Shown here: positions 1-6,479 of the stretch, piece after piece
Numbering within the stretch: position 1 is the stretch's first letter
How the letters are laid out: every line of letters begins with the position of its first letter
Source of the DNA: Balneolia bacterium
Lineage (GTDB): Bacteria; Bacteroidota; Rhodothermia; Balneolales; Cyclonatronaceae
Direction: 5' to 3'
NCBI GenBank assembly: GCA_003566395.1
Contig: PXDL01000479.1
Location: forward strand, 1 to 7,603
DNA length: 7,603 bases
Position numbers and translations under genes: made by a program
Notes under the pieces: generated by a model
The model's input: the letters and a program-made list of their open reading frames with translations, nothing else
What the model was told of the DNA's origin: nothing
Databases searched by the model: none

Positions 1-1
1 C

Positions 2-1180
2 AAAGATTATGTAGCGGCCCTGAACTGGCGTAAAGCCGCAGAGTTTGTGCGTGACGGCCGCGCCGAATGGGTGGATGCCGAATACTACCATAATTACTAT
101 GACAAGAATCAGGGTATGGCCGTATCGGAAGTGAAAGACCGCGTTTTGGTACTTGACCCGAAAGACGCCCCGGGCATCATGTATTTCATGCCGACGCCTA
201 AATCTCCGCACGGTGTTGATGTGGACCCGACCGGAGAATACCTGGTTGCCGGTGGCAAATTGGCCACTATTATTCCGGTGCACAGTTTCAGCAGAATGCT
301 GGATGCGATTGAAAACGAACGCTTCGTGGACGAAGTCAACGGAATCCCGGTGCTCGACTATGATGCAACCATTGTGGGTGAAGTGGAAAATCCGGGCCTC
401 GGACCGCTTCACACAGAATTTGACGGAAAAGGATACGCCTATACTTCGGTCTATATCTCGTCCGAAATCGTAAAATGGTCGCTGGAGACATTTGAAGTAG
501 TGGACCGGATCGACGCCTACTATTCCATCGGTCACCTGATGATTCCAGGCGGCGATACCGTTGATCCGTATGGCAAGTACATGGTGGGACTCACCAAAAC
601 TGCCAAAGACCGCTATCTGCCTACCGGACCGAAGCAAAACCATCCGGCGCAGTTATATGATATCAGCGGAGACCGGATGCAGCTTCTGCTCGATTTCCCG
701 ACTATCGGGGAGCCTCACTATGCGCAGGCAATCAGCCGTGATAAAATTATGCCGAATGCACAGCGTATTTACGAGCTTTCTGAAAACAACCATCCGCACG
801 CTATCCGGCGCGTTGCCGATGCGAGAGTGGAACGCGATGGTGATGTGGTAAGAGTGTACATGGCCAATATCCGAAGCCATTTCCGACCCGATAACATCGA
901 GGGTATTCGGTTGGGAGATACCGTCTATTTCCATCTCACAAACCTCGAACAGGAATGGGATGTAGTTCACGGATTCGCTATAAAAGGGATGAACAATGCG
1001 GAAGTGCTTCTGGCCCCCGGTCAAACCAAAACACTGAAGTGGGAGCCGAAGCGTACGGGAATTTATCCCTTCTACTGCACGGCCTTCTGCTCGGCCCTCC
1101 ACCAGGAAATGCAGGGATATGTACGCGTATCTCCGGCCGACTCCAACGTGGAGCTGACCTGGCGAACCGGAGATCTCTAA
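2..1180 (+). CDS. nosZ: Nitrous oxide reductase NosZ, C-terminal part (5' end outside window)
   Basis: Periplasmic multicopper enzyme that reduces N2O to N2. The reading frame is open from base 2, so the gene enters from the left; the GTG at 47 is internal (the codons before it read KDYVAALNWRKAAEF, NosZ-like). 392 residues are present; the family is about 640-660 long, so roughly the first 260 residues, including the signal peptide and the first three CuZ histidines, are missing. Visible beta-propeller ligands for CuZ are the His in SPHGVD (209-211), GPLHTEF (410-412), SIGHL (533-535) and GEPHYA (716-718). The C-terminal cupredoxin domain has the full CuA set: His in VVHGF (968-970), Cys 1076-1078, Cys 1088-1090, His 1100-1102 and Met 1109-1111 in CTAFCSALHQEM. 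The residue between the two Cys that is Trp in Pseudomonas stutzeri NosZ is Ala here; that ligand is a backbone carbonyl, so CuA should still form. The enzyme appears intact over the visible part. Assignment to the atypical clade II is inferred from gene context. Confidence 0.97.
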   Translation, partial: KDYVAALNWRKAAEFVRDGRAEWVDAEYYHNYYDKNQGMAVSEVKDRVLVLDPKDAPGIMYFMPTPKSPHGVDVDPTGEYLVAGGKLATIIPVHSFSRMLDAIENERFVDEVNGIPVLDYDATIVGEVENPGLGPLHTEFDGKGYAYTSVYISSEIVKWSLETFEVVDRIDAYYSIGHLMIPGGDTVDPYGKYMVGLTKTAKDRYLPTGPKQNHPAQLYDISGDRMQLLLDFPTIGEPHYAQAISRDKIMPNAQRIYELSENNHPHAIRRVADARVERDGDVVRVYMANIRSHFRPDNIEGIRLGDTVYFHLTNLEQEWDVVHGFAIKGMNNAEVLLAPGQTKTLKWEPKRTGIYPFYCTAFCSALHQEMQGYVRVSPADSNVELTWRTGDL

Positions 1181-1201
1181 TTTGTTAGCCTGAAGGGTGA
1201 C

Positions 1202-1227
1202 GGCGTCCGGATTCGGTTCCGGGCGCC
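1202..1227 (+). terminator. GC-rich stem-loop in the nosZ downstream spacer (possible attenuator or mRNA 3'-end stabiliser)
   Basis: Bases 1202-1210 pair with 1219-1227: eight Watson-Crick pairs and one G-U wobble (1206 with 1223). An additional A-U pair (1211-1218) leaves a six-base loop, UUCGGU. It lies 21 bases after the nosZ stop and 39 bases before the next start. The sequence after the stem (TCATTCTGAAAC) is only weakly T-rich, so this is not a clear intrinsic terminator. It could reduce read-through or protect the nosZ 3' end, giving more nosZ than accessory transcript. That role is inference; the pairing is seen directly. Confidence 0.5.
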
Positions 1228-1266
1228 TCATTCTGAAACGAAACTCACACCAAAACGAGAAACGAT

Positions 1267-1851
1267 ATGTCAACCCGGTCCAGAATTTTATTCATGCTTG
1301 CAGGCCTGCTGCTGATTCCCCTGTACTTTATGCCGTTCTGGAGTATCAGCATGACGGCACCGCAGTATCCGGAGGGAATCGGGATGTACATCTCCATCAA
1401 CGACCTTCAGGGGCACAACCGCCACGATTTGCAGAGCATCAATACGCTCAATCATTATATCGGGATGAAGGAAATCCATAAGGAAGACATCCCCGAACTG
1501 CGGATTATACCCTGGATTGTAGCCGGTATGATCGCACTGGCACTGGCGGGCGGACTGATAGGCAAAAAAGGGATTTTAACCGGCTGGCTGATATTGTTCG
1601 TGCTTTTGTCCATAGCCGGGCTTTTGGATTACTGGTACTGGGGGTACGACTACGGCCATAATCTCAATCCGCAGGCGCCCATAAAAGTGCCGGGAATGAG
1701 CTACCAACCCCCGCTTATAGGAAGCAAGCAATTACTGAATATCCGGGCGTCATCCTGGCCGACCTGGGGCTCAGGTTTTCTGGTGCTCTCATTCGGAAGT
1801 GCCGCTGCGGCTTTATACATGGAAAAAATTAAAAAATGGATAAGAAAATGA
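1267..1851 (+). CDS. Four-TM membrane protein of the nos cluster, function unknown
   Basis: A 194-residue integral membrane protein. Hydrophobic segments lie at about residues 7-26, 84-104, 107-126 and 167-187. Between the first two is a roughly 58-residue polar loop containing YPEGIGMYISINDLQGHN and the motif INTLNHYIGMK; between the third and fourth is a second polar loop rich in Pro, Tyr and Gly. Both loops are probably on the same side of the membrane, most likely periplasmic. The His, Met and Tyr in the loops could bind metal, but no known motif is recognised. The ATG at 1267 is preceded by the weak purine stretch AACGAGAAACG. The 3' end overlaps the next gene (an ATGA at 1848-1851, or 16 nt if the upstream ATG is used), so translation is probably coupled. 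It occupies the place that nosB holds after nosZ in some clade II clusters such as Wolinella; similarity to NosB cannot be confirmed here, so no symbol is given. It is probably an assembly or electron-transfer accessory (inference). Confidence 0.85.
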   Translation: MSTRSRILFMLAGLLLIPLYFMPFWSISMTAPQYPEGIGMYISINDLQGHNRHDLQSINTLNHYIGMKEIHKEDIPELRIIPWIVAGMIALALAGGLIGKKGILTGWLILFVLLSIAGLLDYWYWGYDYGHNLNPQAPIKVPGMSYQPPLIGSKQLLNIRASSWPTWGSGFLVLSFGSAAAALYMEKIKKWIRK

Positions 1852-2354
1852 TGCGCCTTACACACGTAACAAGTGGACTACTGATCGCCGCCGTCTGGTT
1901 AACTTCCGCAATGCTGATTTCCTGTAACGGAGCGCATCACCCCGAAAAAAGCGCAGATACAACGGCTGAATCGAATCGGGTGATGCCCTATGAAACGGTG
2001 GTCTGCAGCTGGTCGGGTGAGGAAATTAAAACGGTGAGATACGGAGCAAAGGCCGTGAACGGCTCGGAAGTATTCTACTTTAGAAGCGTGGAAGATTTGA
2101 TACGCTGGAAGAATGACCGAAAGGAAGAAAGAGCCGATGTATCCCTGGAGGTAGTTGATTTCATCCACGGAAAAGCATTTATCGACGTAAAAGATGCGGT
2201 CTATCTGTACAGCAAACTCCGCCCAAGCCCCGGTGGACATCACCTGTCGGCAGTGGATAAAACCGACACCCGCATGCAGGAACGAATACATGATGCGTAT
2301 CCGGGACCGTACCTGAGCTGGGATGAAGTACTGGCGCTATTTGAAGACGCCTGA
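1836..2354 (+). CDS. Divergent NosL-like lipoprotein lacking most metal-binding residues
   Basis: A predicted lipoprotein of 172 residues. The hydrophobic segment at about 14-29 ends in the lipobox LISC, with Cys30 as the lipidated residue. The rest aligns by eye with the NosL encoded just downstream: FYFRSVEDLIRW matches FFDSVECLAAY, HGKAFIDVKDAVYL matches DTWVNARAAHYL, SPGGHHLSA matches SPMGLNLSA, and the ends YLSWDEVLALF and IKAWRGVLELV correspond. It therefore looks like a NosL paralogue. It keeps only one Cys (57, in VVCSWSGEEI) where NosL has CxxCxM, and has Gly133 where NosL has the Met of SPMG, but gains His135-His136 next to it. Either copper binding is lost or a different ligand set is used (inference). 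The ATG at 1836 is used here; ATG 1848, in the same frame and overlapping the upstream stop as ATGA, is an equally good start and gives 168 residues. Confidence 0.75.
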   Translation: MDKKMMRLTHVTSGLLIAAVWLTSAMLISCNGAHHPEKSADTTAESNRVMPYETVVCSWSGEEIKTVRYGAKAVNGSEVFYFRSVEDLIRWKNDRKEERADVSLEVVDFIHGKAFIDVKDAVYLYSKLRPSPGGHHLSAVDKTDTRMQERIHDAYPGPYLSWDEVLALFEDA

Positions 2355-2426
2355 AAAGCAACATGGCCGCGCAGAAACCCGGTTCACGAAACCGCGAAGG
2401 CCCGAACCATGAGAACCAATCAAAAC

Positions 2427-2430
2427 GGAG
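2427..2430 (+). promoter_or_regulatory. Ribosome binding site of nosL
   Basis: GGAG followed by six A residues and then the ATG at 2437. It is one of the clearest Shine-Dalgarno sequences in the window and fixes the nosL start. The 82-base spacer before it means nosL is not translationally coupled to the divergent NosL-like gene by stop-start overlap, unlike nosD-nosF-nosY. Confidence 0.6.
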
Positions 2431-2436
2431 AAAAAA

Positions 2437-2922
2437 ATGAAACGTGTTAATCAAGCCCTTTTAGCTGTGGCAATGCTATTCCTGGCCGCGTGTGAACCCG
2501 GCCCGAAAGAAATTATGATTGGTCAGGACGAGTGCGCCTACTGCCGCATGACCATCAGCGACAAACCGTTTGCGAGTCAGTTGGTAAGTACAACCGGGAA
2601 AGCCTGGTTTTTTGACTCGGTGGAATGCCTGGCCGCCTACGAACTTGATGAGCGGGTGGAAACGGACCGTATCCATTCGCGATGGGTACCGGATTTTGAA
2701 GCTCCGGACACTTGGGTGAACGCCCGCGCCGCGCATTATCTGCACAGCGAAGAACTGCGCAGCCCGATGGGTCTGAACCTTTCGGCTTACGGAAACAATG
2801 AACAGGCCGAGCAAAACCGGCAGAGCTATGGTGGTGAAATTAAAGCCTGGCGGGGCGTGCTTGAACTGGTAAACGAAGCCTGGCTGGACGGCCGGCGAAA
2901 TGTACCCGCAACCGCTGAATGA
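2437..2922 (+). CDS. nosL: NosL copper-binding lipoprotein (copper chaperone for NosZ)
   Basis: NosL is an envelope lipoprotein that binds Cu(I) and supplies it to the NosDFY machinery for CuZ assembly. The 161-residue product has a short signal peptide (residues 1-18) ending in the lipobox LAAC, with Cys19 as the mature N-terminus. The mature part begins with the family motif DECAYCRMTI (Cys33, Cys36, Met38), continues with AWFFDSVECLAAY, and has the conserved SPMG (Met111). Cys and Met residues of these motifs are the expected copper ligands in NosL proteins (family knowledge). Length is typical. A good ribosome binding site at 2427-2430 supports the ATG at 2437. The stop overlaps the GAGG that serves as ribosome binding site for nosD, seven bases before the nosD ATG, so the two genes are almost certainly co-transcribed. 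The preceding gene is a degenerate relative, suggesting an old tandem duplication. Confidence 0.93.
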   Translation: MKRVNQALLAVAMLFLAACEPGPKEIMIGQDECAYCRMTISDKPFASQLVSTTGKAWFFDSVECLAAYELDERVETDRIHSRWVPDFEAPDTWVNARAAHYLHSEELRSPMGLNLSAYGNNEQAEQNRQSYGGEIKAWRGVLELVNEAWLDGRRNVPATAE

Positions 2923-2928
2923 GGTGTT

Positions 2929-4182
2929 ATGAAGAAATCGATTAAAAAAATACTACTCCTTGTCGTGTTGCTCCTCGTGGTTGCGGTGAGTCTTGCTGCT
3001 TCACCCTATGGTGAGCGGGAAATCCGGGTGGATGGGAGTATAGCCGCCGCAGTTGAACAGGCCTCCCCCGGAGATATTCTGATTATTCCCGAGGGTGTGT
3101 ACCGGGAAAGCGGCATCACCCTAAAAACGAACCGCATCACCCTTAGAGGAGAGCCAGGCGCGGTAATTGACGGAGAAGGCAACGGACATATCCTAATTAT
3201 CAAAGCGGACTCCGTGCACATTGAAGGTCTCACGGTACGCAATACCGGCCTGAGCCACGTAAGGGATTATTCGGCGATTCGCCTTGAAGGTGCAGCGCAT
3301 TTCAGGGTGAATAATAACCGGCTCGAAAACAACATGTTCGGCATTTATGTGTCACGTTCCGCGCAGGGTGAAGTAACCGGAAACCGGATTGCCGGCGGAG
3401 GCGCGCGCGAGTCCAACTCGGGAAACGGAGTGCATATTTTCGACTCCCAAAAAGTGAAGGTTTCAGAAAATCACATCAGCCTGCACCGTGACGGTATTTA
3501 CCTGGAATTTGCCACCTCTGTAGAAATCACGCAAAATGTTGCTATCGATAACATGCGTTACGGGCTGCACTATATGTTTTCCAGAGACTCGGTGTATTCA
3601 GGTAATGAGTTTCGCAGAAACAATGCGGGGGTGGCGGTGATGTACTCCCGGGATGTGGTGATGAACGACAATATTTTTGCCGACAACCTGGGGCCGGCAT
3701 CCTACGGAATTCTGATGAAGGAGATAAGCGGAAGCGAAGTAGCCGGAAACCGGTTCGAGAATAATACGATTGCCCTCTACTCGGAAGGGTCAAGCCGGGT
3801 CCGCATCGAAAACAACAGCTTCAAACAGAATGGATGGGCGGTCAAAATCTGGGCAAACAGTACCGACAATGTGTTTTCCGGAAACGCCTTTATAGACAAC
3901 ACCTTTGATGTGGCCACCAACAGCCGGCAGCATTACAATACTTTCGCGGGCAACTACTGGAGCAACTACGACGGCTACGATTTAGCCGGAGACGGAATCG
4001 GGGATGTCCCACACCGCCCGGTCCGGCTCTACTCGATTATTGTTGAGCGGAATCCGGTTTCGCTCATCCTTCACCGCAGCCTGTTTATTGATGTACTCGA
4101 CCTGGCAGAGCGGGTGATGCCCGCCCTTACGCCCGAAACGCTGGTCGATGAAAAACCACTTATGAAATCCCCTTTACCATGA
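2929..4182 (+). CDS. nosD: NosD periplasmic copper-site maturation protein
   Basis: NosD is a periplasmic right-handed beta-helix protein that, with the NosFY transporter, is required to build the CuZ site of NosZ. The 417-residue product (family about 400-450) starts with a classical signal peptide: a Lys-rich start, a Leu/Val core (residues 8-24), and probable cleavage after SLAA. Residues about 30-340 are parallel beta-helix (CASH / PbH1) turns, visible as repeated asparagine ladders such as NNRLENN, GNRIAGG, GNEFRRNNAG, NDNIFADN, GNRFENN and ENNSFKQN. Near the C-terminus is the NosD hallmark GNYWSNYDGYDLAGDGIGDV, then HRPVRLYSIIVERNPVSLIL and a short tail. The ATG at 2929 has GAGG four bases upstream. 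The last four bases, ATGA, overlap the start of nosF, indicating coupled translation. No frame damage was seen. Confidence 0.95.
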   Translation: MKKSIKKILLLVVLLLVVAVSLAASPYGEREIRVDGSIAAAVEQASPGDILIIPEGVYRESGITLKTNRITLRGEPGAVIDGEGNGHILIIKADSVHIEGLTVRNTGLSHVRDYSAIRLEGAAHFRVNNNRLENNMFGIYVSRSAQGEVTGNRIAGGGARESNSGNGVHIFDSQKVKVSENHISLHRDGIYLEFATSVEITQNVAIDNMRYGLHYMFSRDSVYSGNEFRRNNAGVAVMYSRDVVMNDNIFADNLGPASYGILMKEISGSEVAGNRFENNTIALYSEGSSRVRIENNSFKQNGWAVKIWANSTDNVFSGNAFIDNTFDVATNSRQHYNTFAGNYWSNYDGYDLAGDGIGDVPHRPVRLYSIIVERNPVSLILHRSLFIDVLDLAERVMPALTPETLVDEKPLMKSPLP

Positions 4183-4886
4183 TTACCATCACCCAACTTG
4201 AAAAACGATTCGGCCGGCTGCATGTACTGCGCGGCCTGGATTTGGAAATTCGCCCCAATCAGGTTACGGCCGTACTCGGACCCAACGGCGCGGGCAAAAC
4301 CACGCTCATTAAAAGCCTGCTGGGCCTGGTGAAAGCCGATAGCGGCAGTATCACCATAGCCGGGCAAAAAATTAACGGAGATGCCTCGTACCGGAGCAAA
4401 ATAGGCTACATGCCACAGAATGCCCGCTACCCGGATAACCTCAGCGTGGAAGAAATCATAGAAATGGTGAAAGACGTGCGCGGAACCGGTGATGAAACCG
4501 ACGAGGAACTTTTTCACGCATTCAACCTGAAAACCGAAATGCATAAAAAATTTAAAACACTCTCGGGAGGGAACCGGCAGAAAGTAAGCGCCGTGCTCGC
4601 CTTTTTATTCCGTCCGGACATCATCTTTCTTGATGAACCTTCGGCGGGCCTTGACCCGGTTTCGAGCAGCTGCCTGAAGGATAAAATTGCCCGGGAAAAG
4701 GAGGCCGGAAAAACCATCATCCTGACCTCACATATTATGAGCGAAATTCAGGAGCTGGCCGATAAAGTGGTGTACATTCTCGATGGAGTGATTCACTTTG
4801 AAATGACGGTGAACCAGCTTTTGGAAACAACCGGTGAGCGAACCCTGGAGCGTGCCATCGCCCGAAAAATGAAAGGAGCAGCCTGA
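4179..4886 (+). CDS. nosF: NosF ABC transporter ATP-binding subunit
   Basis: Cytoplasmic ATPase of the NosDFY complex, which couples ATP hydrolysis to CuZ maturation. The 235-residue product carries every ABC element in order: Walker A GPNGAGKTT (residues 34-42), Q-loop YMPQ (77-80), ABC signature LSGGNRQ (128-134), Walker B IIFLDEP with the D-loop SAGLD (148-159), and the switch His185 in LTSH. All key catalytic residues are present. It starts within the nosD stop (ATGA at 4179-4182) and ends with TGATG shared with nosY. Being placed between nosD and nosY separates it from generic ABC ATPases and makes NosF the specific call. Confidence 0.95.
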   Translation: MITITQLEKRFGRLHVLRGLDLEIRPNQVTAVLGPNGAGKTTLIKSLLGLVKADSGSITIAGQKINGDASYRSKIGYMPQNARYPDNLSVEEIIEMVKDVRGTGDETDEELFHAFNLKTEMHKKFKTLSGGNRQKVSAVLAFLFRPDIIFLDEPSAGLDPVSSSCLKDKIAREKEAGKTIILTSHIMSEIQELADKVVYILDGVIHFEMTVNQLLETTGERTLERAIARKMKGAA

Positions 4887-5683
4887 TGAAGATGAATACG
4901 AATACCCTGAAACTTATTAAATACCAGCTTCGTGACGTGATGCGAAGCCGCTGGGTCCTGTTTTACCTGGCCTTTTTCATCCTGATTACCGACGCTCTGT
5001 TCAGATTCGGGGGGTCGGGCGACCGGGTAATCCTTAGTCTGATGAACGTGGTGCTGCTCGTGATACCGCTGGTAAGTATCATGCTGGGAACCATGTATCT
5101 TTACAATTCCAGAGAATACACCGAGCTGATGCTTTCCCAGCCGGTAAAGCGCATTCAGATGTTTGCCGCTCTGTTCTCCGGCCTTGTGCTTCCGCTTGCG
5201 GCCACCGTAAGTGTGGGCATTGCCCTTCCGTTTATCTGGAACGGAGTGCTTCTCTCGCATATCGGGGCGCTGGGCTATCTGCTGGCAACGGCCGTGGCGT
5301 TAACGATTATTTTTTCGGCTCTTGCCTTTGCGATCGGACTTCTTACGGAGGACAAAATTAAAGGACTCGGCCTGGCTGTTGTGCTCTGGCTGTTTTTTGC
5401 GGTGATCTACGACGGTCTCATTCTGCTGGTCATCTACATGTTCTCACATTACCCGCTGCAGCAGCCGGTGCTGATTATGTCGATGCTCAACCCGCTGGAT
5501 CTGGCGCGCATCGCCCTGCTGATACAGTTCGAGGCGTCCACGCTGATGGGCTTTACCGGCGCGGTGTTTCAGCGCTTTTTCGGTAGCATGTCCGGACAAA
5601 TCGCCATAGTCCTGGTGATGGTGGCGTGGATTAGTATTCCGCTTGGCTGGGGCGCCCGAAGATTCATACGGAAAGATTTTTAA
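4886..5683 (+). CDS. nosY: NosY ABC-2 type permease subunit
   Basis: Integral membrane partner of NosF; a NosF2-NosY2 transporter contacts NosD in the periplasm for CuZ assembly. The 265-residue product has six predicted membrane helices at about 23-43, 48-73, 96-118, 124-150, 160-186 and 235-257, matching the ABC-2 permease fold and the usual NosY length. The segment MLNPLDLARIALLIQFEAS before the last helix is typical of NosY. The start ATG at 4886 shares a base with the nosF stop and is preceded by AAAGGAG at 4872-4878 with seven bases of spacing, the best Shine-Dalgarno in the window. No clear terminator hairpin follows the stop; the next gene starts 71 bases later after an AT-rich stretch. 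Confidence 0.94.
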   Translation: MKMNTNTLKLIKYQLRDVMRSRWVLFYLAFFILITDALFRFGGSGDRVILSLMNVVLLVIPLVSIMLGTMYLYNSREYTELMLSQPVKRIQMFAALFSGLVLPLAATVSVGIALPFIWNGVLLSHIGALGYLLATAVALTIIFSALAFAIGLLTEDKIKGLGLAVVLWLFFAVIYDGLILLVIYMFSHYPLQQPVLIMSMLNPLDLARIALLIQFEASTLMGFTGAVFQRFFGSMSGQIAIVLVMVAWISIPLGWGARRFIRKDF

Positions 5684-5753
5684 ACATGTATATATCACAG
5701 ACTCTTACCCATTATAGAAAGCTTTGCTAAGCCTTCTTAAACTAAAAAAAACT
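5684..5753 (+). promoter_or_regulatory. AT-rich spacer after nosY, possible internal promoter
   Basis: Seventy bases that are clearly more AT-rich than the flanking genes, with TATATATC, CATTATAG and a run of A just before the DUF2249 ATG. It breaks the otherwise overlapping arrangement after nosDFY, so an internal promoter or mRNA processing site is plausible. No confident -35/-10 pair, Bacteroidota-type TAnnTTTG at proper spacing, or FNR/CRP palindrome could be identified. A short GCTT/AAGC stem (5721-5724 and 5729-5732) is too weak to be a terminator. Confidence 0.25.
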
Positions 5754-6059
5754 ATGGCTCAGATTATTGAAGTAGGCACCATTCCTCAGGAAAACCGGCA
5801 CAGCTATATTTTTTCGGCCTTCGACAAGCTGAAGATTGATGACGCGGTGCTTCTTAAAGTCAGTCACGATCCCAAGCCGCTCTACTTTCAGTTTCTGTTT
5901 GAGCGCTCGGGACAGTTTTCATGGGATAAAACCGCGCTCGGGGACGGCAGTTTTGAGATCAGCATCACCCGAATTGGGGAACCGTCGGCAGACCAGAAAA
6001 CGGCTGACGTCATGGGAGGATGCAGCTGCCGTAAAGGAACGGATGATAAGCCGGAATAA
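5754..6059 (+). CDS. DUF2249 family small protein with a Cys-rich tail
   Basis: A small soluble cytoplasmic protein of 101 residues. It matches the DUF2249 pattern by eye: RHSYIFSAFDKL (15-26), then VSHDPKPLYFQF (36-47), close to the family's DHDPKPLYYQF, and later a Phe-x-Trp (FSWDKT). The family function is not established; such proteins are often encoded near NO- and nitrate-respiration genes and sometimes with hemerythrin-like domains, and the conserved His residues may bind metal (inference). The conserved Asp before HDPKP is Ser here. The C-terminus carries GGCSC (Cys90, Cys92), a potential redox or metal site. ATG 5754 is chosen because the family similarity begins right after it; a frame-matching TTG at 5724 would only add ten residues with no family likeness. 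Lack of a signal peptide indicates a cytoplasmic location. Confidence 0.8.
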   Translation: MAQIIEVGTIPQENRHSYIFSAFDKLKIDDAVLLKVSHDPKPLYFQFLFERSGQFSWDKTALGDGSFEISITRIGEPSADQKTADVMGGCSCRKGTDDKPE

Positions 6060-6062
6060 CGC

Positions 6063-6473
6063 ATGCCGCTGATTAGCCGTGTATTCATATTTACATCATT
6101 TGTATATCTGACGGTCTATTTGGCCCTTCCACTTATTGTGGAGATTACGGCTTTACCCGCTGCCGCACGGCTTAGTGTGATGTCGGTTCATCTGTTTAAC
6201 CTCGGGTTTCTAACTCAGGTAATAATCGGGGTTGCCTGGTGGATGTTCCCGCGATCAGGGAAAGCCTGGAGCAGAAAAACCGGAGAGCGGATCGCATGGA
6301 TCATATTTATAATGCTCAATACCGGGTTGGTGCTGCGTCACGCAGGTTATGCCGCTGGAACGGTAACCGGCACGCAGCTCGGATGGGCCGGAAGCCTGCA
6401 ATTTACAGCACTGGTTTTGTTTGCTATACTGATGTGGAACAGGGTTCGCCCGGCATCAACACGAAAAAGATAA
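6063..6473 (+). CDS. Small four-TM membrane protein with a His / VAWWMFPR helix (paralogue 1)
   Basis: A 136-residue membrane protein with four hydrophobic segments, at about 6-27, 40-62, 76-91 and 106-126. The second helix begins with His43 in VHLFNLGF and ends with Gln52 and VAWWMFPRSGK. This spacing (His, Gly-aromatic, then Pro-Arg at the helix end) resembles helices of NnrS and of heme-copper oxidase subunit I-like proteins, but the protein is far too short to be either. The following gene encodes a clear relative with the same motif. It starts three bases after the DUF2249 stop with no good Shine-Dalgarno. The true function is unknown; a heme- or copper-binding accessory in N2O/NO respiration is an inference from motif and place. 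Confidence 0.75.
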   Translation: MPLISRVFIFTSFVYLTVYLALPLIVEITALPAAARLSVMSVHLFNLGFLTQVIIGVAWWMFPRSGKAWSRKTGERIAWIIFIMLNTGLVLRHAGYAAGTVTGTQLGWAGSLQFTALVLFAILMWNRVRPASTRKR

Positions 6474-6479
6474 TCCGTT

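Noticed and set aside
47..1180. GTG at 47 as a true start of nosZ
   Set aside because: The frame is open to base 2 and the upstream codons read like NosZ; the family is far longer than 377 residues.
653..1273. Long minus-strand ORF (206 codons) opposite the nosZ 3' end
   Set aside because: It lies wholly opposite strong nosZ coding sequence including the CuA motif; the translation has no recognisable domain.
2380..2394. CGGTT/AACCG stem-loop upstream of nosL as a terminator
   Set aside because: The stem is only five base pairs and no T-run follows.
4071..4544. Minus-strand ORF (157 codons) across the nosD-nosF junction
   Set aside because: It is a shadow of nosD and nosF, which have clear motifs; no domain or ribosome binding site was seen.
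5724..5753. TTG start giving an N-terminal extension of the DUF2249 protein
   Set aside because: The added residues lie in AT-rich spacer sequence and show no family likeness; ATG 5754 fits better.
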